A stretch of 64,000 nt of DNA from Xestospongia bergquistia (taxonomy: Eukaryota; Porifera; Demospongiae; Haplosclerida; Petrosiidae): positions 5,045,155-5,109,154 of the forward strand of contig OZ014422.1 in assembly GCA_963965975.1 (NCBI GenBank). The letters are read 5' to 3'. The position numbers were made by a program, and so were the translations under genes. The notes below the pieces were generated by a model, which made no database searches, had not been told where the DNA came from, and saw only the letters and a list, made by a program, of their open reading frames with translations. Shown here one piece after another: positions 38,323 through 51,100 of the stretch (the first letter of the stretch is position 1; each line of letters starts with the position of its first letter).

Positions 38323-41300
38323 TTACTGTTGTTGTTGTTGTTGTGTTTTCTGTTGAGATAAAAGTTCCAAAACAAAAGGAACAACTTGCGCTACCTACAA
38401 TAAAAATGGATATAAGGGGTGTGGTCAAAAGACCTTAAACATTTATGTAACAGGGACAATGGGCAATTATTAGAAGCCATGTCCAGTTTGTGAGTAAACA
38501 TGTTAGTACTATAGTTTCTTAACTATGGAGTTAAATTTTATTTCAGTATTTCATTAATACTTACTGTTAAGCCATCTTCCTCATCAATGTAAACTTGATC
38601 TATAAAATAAACAGATAATTAACTAGTCAATTAAAGGGACAACTCAAATTAATTATATACTAGTAAATTCATGGTTGAATGGAAATAATATTGAATTAGA
38701 GATAATGGATAACAGACTATATGTATTGTATGAAATAAAACATTGTGTTTCATTTTTAAAAGAAGTGTAACTGTACCTTCTCTGTGACTGGTCTTTGATG
38801 ATGATTTTAAAACATCCATAAACTCAAGTACACTAGAGAAAAGCAAGTTATTAACAAATCATAAACATCATTGAATACAAGTCATAGGGAATATTCCAGT
38901 TCGTTACATTACCTGAATGACTCCGGTAGTAATGACCATATTGAATTAATATGTTTGTGAAGTAAGCCTTCTTTAGATAAATGACATAATGTGCGATAAA
39001 ATAATGCACATTGAATAGAAGGAGAGACCTATGACAGAGAATAGTAGATTACTAGATCAATAGAAATCTATTACTAACTTACCATAGGATGGACTTGGTG
39101 TAACATTTCTATGACATCTTCCCACATACGATGTTCCAGTAATAATGTAAGAGCATTAATTTCAGCATTAGTATGGTCACTGTGTAATGTGAATATAAAA
39201 TGATGTTATTAAATAATACTGTTTTATCAGTAAATCATCTAATCTTAATAGTCTCAATGTGCATATTAGTATTTTTCCTAATATCTCAGTAATCTTACAC
39301 TGTACATCTCAGTAATCTTACACTGTACATCTCAGTAATATTACTTTGTACATTTCAGTAATCTTACATTTTTATATCTCAGTAATCTTACATTGTACAT
39401 CTCAGTAATCTCATGCAATACCTCATCAATAGTATTTGACAATATGATCGAGTCTGATCAACTGATGATCCTAAAGTGGGTGGAGTTAGAGTATCCACTG
39501 CTCTATGATAGAAATACCCCTAAAATACTTAGTAATTATCAAGCAGTATGGGTGTGGCACTTTACCTTGTGACACTGTCGAGCATAGGTGGAGTCACTGA
39601 TGCTTTGTTGATCACGTACCATGTGTACAAAGGAAATAAATGAAGGCAAATCTTGAGGATCATAAGTATAAAGGAGTTGTGTTGTGACTTCAAAGATTGG
39701 CAGACGAACAATTTGAGCTGTTGGCTAAAGATGTACTATCACTTATCTCTGTTTATCTGAATACTTACTTTAAGAGATTTTTCTGGAATTTTTTCAGCAA
39801 TTTCAGAAGCTAGTAGGCCACGCCAATTAAGATCAAATTCTTCCAAATTTTTTTGTAGGCTTAAAATAGCTACAATATAAAATCATTAAACTTATCAATT
39901 ATAAGTATGTCTCCTATAATTAATATGTAATTATAAATTAATGTATTAGACAAAATAATTTAAAGTGGGAGGTGTGTTAACCATTGTGGTATACCTTCAG
40001 CAAATGTTGTTTTTATTCTCATAAATTGTTTAATTCCAGACAGAGTCTCCACTGGATGAGAGAAACTGTATGATAGTAGCTCTGTCCTTAAATGAACTAC
40101 AAATACAAAAACAGTATTTCACTCATGAATATTATTAACTTTACCTGTTGGGTCACCACCCAAAGTCGACTGCTGTGAACACTCTAATATCTCATATACT
40201 CTCTCCTGTATGGAGGGTGTGTGGTCAACCTAAATGTATGTAGATAAGATGACCAAGTGATATTAAATTATATAAGTACTGGAAAAGTGGGTGTGGCCAA
40301 CAAGTTGTCATACTGCTGTGATAAATCCAGGTATTGCTTTAATAAAGGAGCTGTAGTAATCATATGACAGTCATGTGATAATCAAGTGATATTACCAACC
40401 TGTTTGAGCATTTAATGGTGTCTGTATATTATTTGATATGTTGTCATGGTAATGCTGAAGAAATCGTGTTAAGTGATCAGCTATTGTTTTACGATAAATT
40501 GGATACTATTAGCAAAAAAATGGACAGATGACAATGACAAAAGGATGCATAAATCAAAAAATGGATATATAATAATTAAAATGGATATCATTATAATACC
40601 TGGCTCATCAATGCTACACATATCACAGGATTCTGCACTGATAAATGTTCCATTAATTCTAACAGCTATGATCAGCCCCCAAAATAAAATGTTAATAATT
40701 ATAATATTATGTACCTCAGGTGGGAGGAGACATGAAAGAGGGGTGTGGTTTGATTCAGTAACATCAGTATCCTAAATGACAAATGGCATCAAGGTTATTT
40801 ACATGTAAGTTTTACCATGAGACGTTCATGGACTAGTTTTATTGTATATTGTGAAGCTAACATATCTAGTGACCACAAATGACATAATTGAGCAGCTAAT
40901 ATTTCACCATTATCCAGATAATCACCAGGGGTTGTCTAATAGATAGATAGATGTATGGATGGGTGGAGACACAAGTGGATAATATATTAATGGGACATGA
41001 TGGAATAAATAATAGTACTATTACCTCATCGGCATTGGTTGCTATGGGAAACAAGCTATCAACAAACATTTGGGCGTGGTCAGATATACGTTTACACTAC
41101 AAGACAAGTACACATGAAAAAAACATGTACAAAATAAATAATTCTCTTACACGCAAAAAATAAACACCACTCTGGTTCCATAAAGATACAGGAGGTGGAA
41201 CGTTAGTGAATGGAGTTGTGGGCGGGACCAACAGTTTTGTTGTAGGATGGTCCAGATCATCACACTCCCAAACAAACTCACCAGTATTGGTATCATATAA

Positions 41301-43007
41301 TCTAAGTGGGTGTGGCTTTTATTAATTTTGTTATGAGAATAGTTGCTTGACATATACCTTAATTCTCCTCGATGACATATACCAAGATAAGTATGGAGAA
41401 AAAAAAGCTCAAGACCAGGAACACTAGATGATGAAAACCAATGTTTTGGCAAAGGATACCGTTCACTGAAATCATTTAGTTTTATAAATAGCTGTTGTCG
41501 ACATGTACCTAAGTTATTAATAAGATAGTTGTGGTTTGTATGGATTGGTTTCTTTACCAGCTGTTTCTATGAGCTTATAGACACACCCATTTTCTGTGAG
41601 AGACATGAAGTCAAAGGACACAGGATGAACAGCAAAACAGATCAATGGAGATAGCACAGACACCTACAAAAATACATTACATAATTTATCCACCAAACTT
41701 AATAATATAATCTTGATTAAAGGGACTTCCCTTCTTAAAGGTTTATTAATCACAAGAAACTTGGGAGACCTATAGCATTTGGCATACATCTTACTTTGCT
41801 CCAAATAACAGCAGTTCTTTGACATAAAACTTTAAAATCTTTAATATGTAATTTCTTCATAATACGTAGATCATTATCACTCCATATAATGGGCTAGTAA
41901 TGAAATAGATATGGACAGATGAAATATAGTTATGGATTGATAATACATAGAAATGGACATATGAAATATAGTAATGGACATATACCTGTACATGTTTGTC
42001 ATGTCCATTCCAATACATCAATAAATTGGCTGGCACTGTTTCTCCACTTTTAGGAACTAGCCACACCCCCAGCTGACCAGCATACAAACATAATGGGGGA
42101 CAGCATGACAAAAGATGGGTGTGGTCAGACAGCTCTACAGCTCCACCCTCACCTAAACAGATAATATCACACACTTAAGTACGAAATATCAGTAAACTCT
42201 AAATAGTGAAAAAATAATAAATTCTAAACTAGTGAACATTAGTACTTACCACAGTGACCTAGGAATAGCTACCATTAGTAAGCTCTAGACTAGTGAACAT
42301 CAATACTTACCACAGTGACCTAGGATAGCTATCATTATTCATTAGTAACCTCTAAAGGATATAGGTTCCTTAATAAACTTAAATGGCTTACCAATATTAA
42401 TAAAGACTGAATATACTGAGTTATTCCAGCCATCTTGTGATGCATCACCAACAGAGTAGATTAACTGACCATGTCCACATAAAGTACCATTGGTTACGCC
42501 TCCTTTTTCAGTATGTAACATAAAGTTACTGGTAGGCATCCAATGATAGTGATCAGTAGAATATTTAAGTACGTGAACAACACCAATAGTTTCCACCTAG
42601 ATAATAACGATCATGTGACAGTCATGTTATCGTAGCACTTACTATTAAGACAGTATCCTGATCAAAGAGCAATATTTCAATAACTTTTGAAGCCACACCC
42701 ACTTGATTGGATCCATCAAATGGAAGAACCTTCACTGGCACTTGATCAAATATATGTACCTTACGTTCATCTAAAAGTCTATCATATGATTATCACGTGA
42801 TATTCCTACTTACTTCCCGACCAATATGCAGCAAAAACATGACCAGACACTAGCCACACCCCTTCAACATTATCCAGGTCCATTAACAAATCTCTAAGAG
42901 CCTAAATAACAAAAGCTTAATTACATGATGTGATAAAACAATCAACCTACTTGAGAACCTCTGAGAGAAGGCCCTTCTAAAAGTCTCTGCACTTCAAAAA
43001 GACCCAT
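38323..43007 (-). CDS. HPS6: HPS6, BLOC-2 subunit for lysosome-related organelle biogenesis
   Basis: Twenty-five exons join in frame to 854 residues: 42951-43007, 42814-42901, 42643-42770, 42392-42596, 41986-42152, 41795-41893, 41558-41663, 41358-41508, 41151-41301, 41025-41096, 40816-40935, 40715-40771, 40600-40665, 40400-40505, 40280-40350, 40145-40229, 39995-40096, 39769-39869, 39566-39724, 39422-39519, 39083-39179, 38913-39028, 38777-38832, 38565-38599, 38323-38394. The N-terminal half is propeller-like (VGVASKVIEILLFDQDTVLI; YLGICHRGELRLYDTNTGEF), the C-terminal half helical (VHLRTELLSYSFSHPVETLS; PQDLPSFISFVHMVRDQQ; FYHRAVDTL; SIQCALFYRTLCHLSKEG). Segment order and length fit HPS6, a BLOC-2 component. 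Similarity is moderate, so another trafficking protein is possible. The protein ends in six glutamines from a CAA/CAG run. Confidence 0.7.
39282..39411. repeat. 23-bp minisatellite in an HPS6 intron
   Basis: Nearly six copies of atctcagtaatcttacac plus tgtac follow one another. The last copy stops just before the exon donor at 39421. Confidence 0.9.
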
Positions 43008-43119
43008 TTTATTTTTAACCCCTACGCAGCACTGCCAGCACAGTCAGCAACCCACACGCCTACTTAACTGAGATGAGTGTCTTCACTTTGGAGGCCTCTA
43101 ATAACTGATCAAGTCAACA
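43008..43119. promoter_or_regulatory. 112-bp shared promoter of HPS6 and MGAT1
   Basis: The divergent starts lie 112 bp apart, with cccacacgcc near 43050 as a CACCC-like box. Shared promoter use is inferred. Both products act in the secretory/endolysosomal system, which may be chance. Confidence 0.5.
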
Positions 43120-45341
43120 ATGCGTCCAATGACGACCTTAGCTGTTGTCTGTGTGATTGTCTTTCTTTGGGGATCAATCATTACTTTTCTCTATATCAAT
43201 CGACCTCCTCAACTGGTGTGTGTGTATGTGTGTGGTGTGATTTTTATGAATATTTTCTGATTCTTTAGATTGAAGACCAGACCTCTCTCAAATATTATGT
43301 TGATAAACAGTTACAACTTCACCATCAATATATTGAAACATTAACAGATACAGTTGATAAAATGGATTATAAATATTCTGGTAATATGGCTCAAATACAG
43401 GAAGATATACGAAAGCTAAAATGTACATCACCAATAATTTATATTTATAGTTCAGTCTTAAATGAGAGCATAAAAACAACCTAGAATACTTTAGCATTAG
43501 TACTCCTCTCTGACAAGGGGAAGCTCCTTAATTTTCACGATTGATTAACCAGACATATTTAGAACAATAGTGTCCCATATTATGCTACAAGTCAACCTTT
43601 TTCTTAGTCATTTGTCTAATAATTCAGTCTTTATGTAGAACAGTTATTTATTAAACAATAAAATTAATATAAAAGATTTGAAAATGAGATTGCTAATAGT
43701 ATAACTGTTAAGTATATTTTCTCTCTCTTGTTTTGCAGTATTGTATAATACAACATTCAAATCATTGCAAGCTCCTTCTAAGAAGGACATATCCTCATCT
43801 CCGACTTCACTTCACTTATCAAATCCGATAGCAGTTTTATTGATAGCTTGTGATAGGGAGACTGTCAATAGAGCTATTAATTCATTATTGAAGTAAATAG
43901 ACGAATGGATTATTGGATGGATGAATAGATGGATGGCAAATATATTTAAGTAATTATATAATTATAATAGAAATTAATAGGGTAGTCCAAGATCAGTATA
44001 TTTTAAATACTGATTACCACCCTCTAAACTCTAACATTAAGCATTAAAGTATGTGGCCTGAGGTTTGGGCTGTCCTACTGGGTCATGCCGAAAGGTCAGA
44101 CTGTCTCACTAGACTTCCATAAATCTTATAGTATTTATTATTTGATAGTGATACATCTGTTGACAAACTTGTATATCTGATCTTTCTTTCACTTCAGATA
44201 TCGTCCTTCTCAGGAGAAGTTCCCTATAATTGTCAGTCAAGATTGCAATCATCAAAAGACAGCTGATGTCATTGCTTCATATAAGAATAGCATCAAACAC
44301 ATAAAGGTTATAGTACTAATTGATGTCATTATAGTGTACTCTCTTCCTTTACAATAGCAACCAGATCTCTCTGATATACCATTAGAAAGAAAGGAAGCAA
44401 AAATGAAAGGTTACTACAAGATATCCCGCCATTATAAGTGGGCATTAACACAAGTATTTGAAGTCTATGGCTATCATGTTGCTATAGTTGTTGAAGGTAC
44501 AATACTCATATAATTTGGCTATTGATGTATTCCTCTTTAAACTTAGATGATTTAGAAGTAGCTCCAGATTTTTTCTCTTATATGGAAGCTACCCGTTCTC
44601 TCTTGTTATCTGATTCATCTTTAATGTGTGTCTCTGCCTGGAATGATAATGGAAAGAAAGGATTTATTGACACAAAAAGAAATGGTTAGTTAGTAATATG
44701 AACTTATAAATGATCTCATATTCTCTAACAGATCTTTTATATCGTTCTGATTTTTTTCCTGGACTTGGATGGATGTTGACTTCTGACTTATGGCAAGAAC
44801 TAAAACCCAAATGGCCAAAAAGGTTAGCTCCTATAATTAACAGTAATTAATAATACATTGCTCTTTTAGTTACTGGGATGACTGGTTAAGACAAGATCTA
44901 CAAAGAAAAGGAAGGTTAGGTAGATCTATTCAAATCAACATATTTAATGTTTCTCTCAAAGATCTTGTATTAGACCAGAAGTATCTCGTACGATGACCTT
45001 TGGCCGTAAAGGTGTTAGCAATGGACAATATTTTAACCAACATCTCCAGTATATTGTCCTAGAAGATAATCCCTATAACTTCACATCTGCCGATCTATCT
45101 TATTTATTGAAAGTAATTCATTGTGTATTGTATTTGTTTATTTGTTGTCATGACAGGAAAATTACCAACGTGTTTTTGTCGATCATGTACATGCATTGCC
45201 ATCAGAAACTTTGACTCAAATTCAACAAAGTCAGAGCAAAGAGGAAGTGGTTATCAGATATTCGAGTAATAAAGACTTTGTTAACTTAGCTAAGAAATTT
45301 GGCCTTATGTCAGATTTAAAAGTGAGTTTTATAATTTCTTA

Positions 45342-45381
<40 letters not shown>

Positions 45382-45521
45382 TCCATTGACCAATCATATG
45401 TCGTCCATCCATTTAGGATGGTGTTCCTAGAACAGCTTACAAAGGTATTGTTAGTTTTATGAGAAATGGGCGAAGAATCCACTTAGCTCCACTCATTACA
45501 TGGGCAGGTTATCAAAGTTGA
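43120..45521 (+). CDS. MGAT1: N-acetylglucosaminyltransferase I (GT13)
   Basis: Eleven exons, 43120-43215, 43269-43380, 43739-43892, 44198-44306, 44358-44496, 44547-44684, 44732-44822, 44870-44914, 44962-45112, 45157-45321 and 45417-45521, give 434 residues. A type II signal anchor ([20 protein letters not shown]) and short coiled stem precede the catalytic domain. Family motifs: [51 protein letters not shown], the metal site [50 protein letters not shown] and [15 protein letters not shown]. The Golgi enzyme adds the first GlcNAc toward hybrid and complex N-glycans. Exons 4-9 are separated by introns of about 47-51 bp. Introns 2 (358 bp) and 3 (305 bp) show no extra exon. Confidence 0.95.
45344..45381. 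repeat. GA microsatellite in an MGAT1 intron
   Basis: A near-pure GA run of about 38 bp lies between exons 10 and 11. Confidence 0.9.
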
Positions 45522-45760
45522 TGTACATGTATAATAGTAGGCACAATATTTTTATTTTTAAATTTTTAGCATTTGTTCAATTGTAAAATAATCTTCAAAA
45601 AATTGTATAAATAATTTATAAAACAGAACATACACTTGTCTAGTACTAACTGGCAGTACTTAACATAATAAAAATACATTTGATAATTTTTCGATACATT
45701 ATTGTTCATATCATAACATGGTAGGTGGGATTGGTAATAATTTATGGATTTGATTCTCAA

Positions 45761-46868
45761 CTATCTTAAGTAGTTAGTTAAAAATTTTTGAACTGCTTCG
45801 TATACATTAAAACTAATAGTAACTGCTAATGGTCCTTTTATCCAGTTCATTGAAACTCCCTTGAATATACCTCGCAAACCTTCAGTTCCAAAGACATACC
45901 TCAATGTCTTGTTAATAGAACGATATTCCACTTGACTAAGGACACCTTCTGTCTGCATTCTACGACGCACGATATCAAGAGGATAGGAAAATGACTGGCC
46001 CACTAATCCAGCAATGGCACCTGCACCAATACGAATTAAACGGGGAGGGGACTCATTATAGTGACGTCTATAAGTATCTTTTAATGTTTCATAAGTATAG
46101 AAACTGGAACCAGCATATGGGAACACGCCCAATAAAGTAGGAATGAGACCACGGTAAAGAGTGATTACTCCATTGACTTTGTATATGTGAGAAAACATAT
46201 CAATAAGAGATCTGTGAGCAGATGCCTTTGTAACAGCCATTCTTGCTCGGACCATGTCTAGTGGATAAGTCAATGTCGTTGCTGTAGCACCAGCTAAAGA
46301 TCCAGCAATAAATCTCCGTCCAGAAGGAAGAACACTGGAGAATGGAACAAAAAACAAAGACAATATGTTAAGTACCCATATTGCAGTGACACCATTATTC
46401 ATGATTGTTATTTGCTGACTTCAGCACTACAATACTTAGTGTATATATACTATATACTATTTACCTCTCTTTACTACCAGCTGGTTTTAATAGAATCTTG
46501 TATTGTTCATAGAAAGTGAACTGTAAAGCTGCAAATGGTACTACACGAGCCATTGTAGCACTGTTACCACGCCATAGAGTAGTGAATCCATCATTAGTGT
46601 ATGTTTTGCGAATAAATTTAAAAGCATGTCTGAATCTGTATCGTTTATTTGTAACTGTAGAAAAAAGATCAATAAATTGAATTATTTTCGAGTTTATTGA
46701 TTACATTTCATACAAACCTTGAAAGTATATTTTTGTTCTATCTAAAGGAGCAATGGTTGACTTTGCCACAGCCCCAGCTATTGCTCCAGCCACTAAAGAT
46801 CTAAATACACCTTCTGTACGTAGAGTCTTTCGTTCAGTAACAGCTAGGCTTTGTTCTTTTTCTGCCAT
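45761..46868 (-). CDS. SLC25A42: SLC25A42-type mitochondrial carrier (CoA/ADP)
   Basis: Three exons, 46718-46868, 46465-46654 and 45761-46334, give 304 residues. The three carrier repeats are seen as AKSTIAPLDRTKIYFQG, LTYPLDMVRARMAVTKAS and SYPLDIVRRRMQTEGVL, each with an intact Px(D/E)xx(R/K). TLWRGNSATMARVVPFAALQ, LGVFPYAGSSFYTYETLK and KGVSMNWIKGPLAVTISF match SLC25A42, which exchanges CoA and adenine nucleotides across the mitochondrial inner membrane. SLC25A16 or an APC carrier is a less likely alternative. It is tail to tail with MGAT1 (239 bp). Confidence 0.9.
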
Positions 46869-46987
46869 AGCTTCTATTTTAGGGGTGACTAACACATATA
46901 TAGCCTCACTTGTGAAATAGTGCGTATAGGCGTGGTTGTGAGGGACAACGCCCACTTCTACAATGTATTGCGTTTGCTTGTGATAGA
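46869..46987. promoter_or_regulatory. 119-bp shared promoter of SLC25A42 and the E2 gene
   Basis: Divergent starts 119 bp apart. The interval has ggcgtggttgtg and caacgcccac, CACCC/GC-type boxes on opposite strands. Shared promoter use is inferred. Confidence 0.5.
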
Positions 46988-47958
<971 letters not shown>

Positions 47959-48111
47959 CTCGCTAATAGAAATGAGTATATTCCTTCATATTAATCATTT
48001 TAATTGCATATTTATCATGAAAGGTATAGTTGAATTTGAAACAAAATTGAAACATTTCTTACAACCTTGTTTCAAACTGGTATAGTCCAGTTTCAAAAAC
48101 CAGTTTAGTAG

Positions 48112-51100
48112 CTACTCCTGTTCCCCCTGTTCCACAATACTTAGCGACAATGCCATATCCCAGTAATGCTCAGCTCCATGTCGTTTAAGATGTTCTCGTG
48201 CTATTGTCTCACTAGGACACTGCTTGAAACGCCAATCCAAAAAATGGCGGTTATCTCTAATACCCTAGAAACAATCAGAAAGCTGTAAGATAACTTTACA
48301 TACATCTTCCTACTGTCAAGATTATTAACAAATGGAATTAACAAGATACTACAAAACACTATCAATTATGTGTGTACATTGTCTACGAGTACACTAGTTT
48401 GTATAACTTACTTCCCATACTACAACACAGCTGTTAGACTTTTTGTTACTCGAGTCTTTTTCATTGTCCGAGTCATCATCTAAGTGGATAAGATAAATAA
48501 CAGATCAAATAAATTGTTGGACAGTGAATGAATTAACACTGTATAGATGGTAGACATAACTTACCATCTCCTATTGTATCTGGATTCCATTTGATTCTGT
48601 GTAACATCAACTTTTTGTATTTTCTGAGAGCCTTTGGTCCACCTTCTATAATGACTAAGTTAACATTAGAATACACTAACACACAGCCTGTCAAATGATA
48701 CTGCTGAGCATTCATATCAACCTGTAATAAGGGGTGGAGTTTGGACATGGGTAACATCCTTAATTTACTTTGAATTTATTAGAATGATTTGATAAGTCAC
48801 GGACACGATACACAGCAACATGTACACCACACGATGTATCTTCTTGCATTTTTTTGATCTTCTTAGCTCGCTTTTGTTCTGGAGTTAGTTTGCGAGCAGC
48901 ATTAGCTGCTTCATGTTGGCTAAGGAAATGTAAACAATGAAATAACAAAATTGACATTGAAGCAATTATAGAAAGTTTACAATAAGGTTAAACAGCTGGT
49001 TAACCACAAATGATATCAAAACCATGTGACAATTTGTGTATATAGTGACAAAATACTGATAGTTTAATACATATTACTAGAATATGTGACACAGGTGGAA
49101 AAACTATACTTATTTTGAAGTGTTTTTACTTTTGCAGCTGCTATACAATGATTAGGTCACTTAGATATCAAATTGGTTACAAATTGGTTTCATAGCAACC
49201 ACATATCCACAATTGTCTATTTCAAAATCTGCCATAAAGCCAAATTGGGTCATGTACATAATGATACATGTATTAGTAAACAATACCGTTGTCTCTCTGC
49301 CATTTGAGCTTTGACACGAGCTGTTATTTTTGTAGGATCTTGTACAGCATCAGTTCCCAGTACTCTCATCATGTTTGAGATACGTACTATATTTTAATAA
49401 TAACATCACATACTTAGGTCGCAATGAAACCACACTGACTCACATTTAGGTTCTGGTTTCTCTAAGAAACCGAATCGAATTTTTTCTTGTTTCTCTAACT
49501 CAGCTTCACGTCTTCTCTGTTTACGAATTTTTTTTCTTTCAGTCTTTGTCAAAATAACTGGCATAACTACAGGCTTTGATGGAGTACCTAATTAAACAAC
49601 ATAACACTTTAAAACTGCCACAAAATAATATACAGAAATATACCGTAAATGTCAAAATTTTTGAGGTAGTTATATTTTTGCAGTTGACACAAAACGCGAA
49701 AATTAGACTTGTGAATAATTAATAATCAAATTTTCGTGGTTGACACAAAACGCAAAATTATGAGTTCGCGAAAATTTTATGCACGAAAGTTTTTGCGGCG
49801 AAAATTTTGACATTTACAGTACTACAAATACAATTGTATAGTACTGTCAATACTTGTTTCAAAGGGGAAGACCCTATTCACCAACTTAATTATTAGTTAA
49901 TAGCTAGTCTACACTTACCAGCTGGGTCTACTGGTATAGGATGTTCTACCAAGTTAGTTATCTCTCGATATTTTTGTTCAATAGGCAAGTTTCTGTCACA
50001 ATCAGCATATGTTCTACTAGGTAACAAGTCAGCATCCCACCACTCAACAAGAGGTATGTCATCTTCTCTCTGTATAAAATAATAATATAATACTAAATAT
50101 AATATTATTGAACTATACACATAAGAATAATTATTGTAAGAGTGGACCACTTATTATCAGTAGGTTTTGTCCTATGTTCTAGTTACTTATAGTAACAGTA
50201 GATATTACCTTATAAGGACAAGATATAAGTTAATACAATTATGAATATATTTGGAATTGGATAATTCACTTAGGTGGGGCTCATAAAAATGGCAGCTATC
50301 TTCATTGTCTACCTATTATCAATGATAGTTCTATGTTCTGCAAAGCTACCACAGTTCTCTTGGGATACTGTGCCAGTTTTCTTTCATTCAGGAAATGAAA
50401 GTGGTCTCTACTCTCAAGATGCTCTACAAACAATGGCTAAGTTTCAAATGGTGACAATTGAAAAGTTTCAAAGCTACCAAGTCCAAGGAGTTGATGATGA
50501 AGATGATATGGTAGCTGTCATGAAAGCTGTTAAAAAGATCAACCCTAATGTAGCTACTTACTTCTATATGAATTCTTACAAAGATCGTCCTGAAATGACA
50601 CGCATGGCACGGCAACTTGAACAGCATCCAGACTGGTTCTTACGAAATGAAGAGGGCATAAAAGTAAAGAATAATGGTCAAGGTTATTATGTCTTTGATT
50701 TATCAAACCCTGATGTACGACAATGGTGGCAGGACACATGTATTAATGCAATAAGGGATGCTGATGGAGATGGTTGCTATTGTGATTCATCAGCTCAGCG
50801 GCCAGTGAAATTTACACCACCTCTGTCTGATGCTATTTTTGAAAAGTTTGAGAAAGGGTTACTAGATTTGACACAAGATGTACAGAAAGCATTAGGTGAT
50901 GATAAATTATTGATTGGAAAGGTTTCCAACCAGTCATTTGTTAAATCAGTTCAAATTGAATATTTCCAAGCTACTAATGATTCCATTAATGAATTGATGT
51001 TAGGGGTTACCAATGGTAAAGTAATGCAAGCACATGTACCTGTGCAAGTAGATTGTACCGGAGATCTTACTAACTATCTAGCAGCATTTTTAATAGGAGC

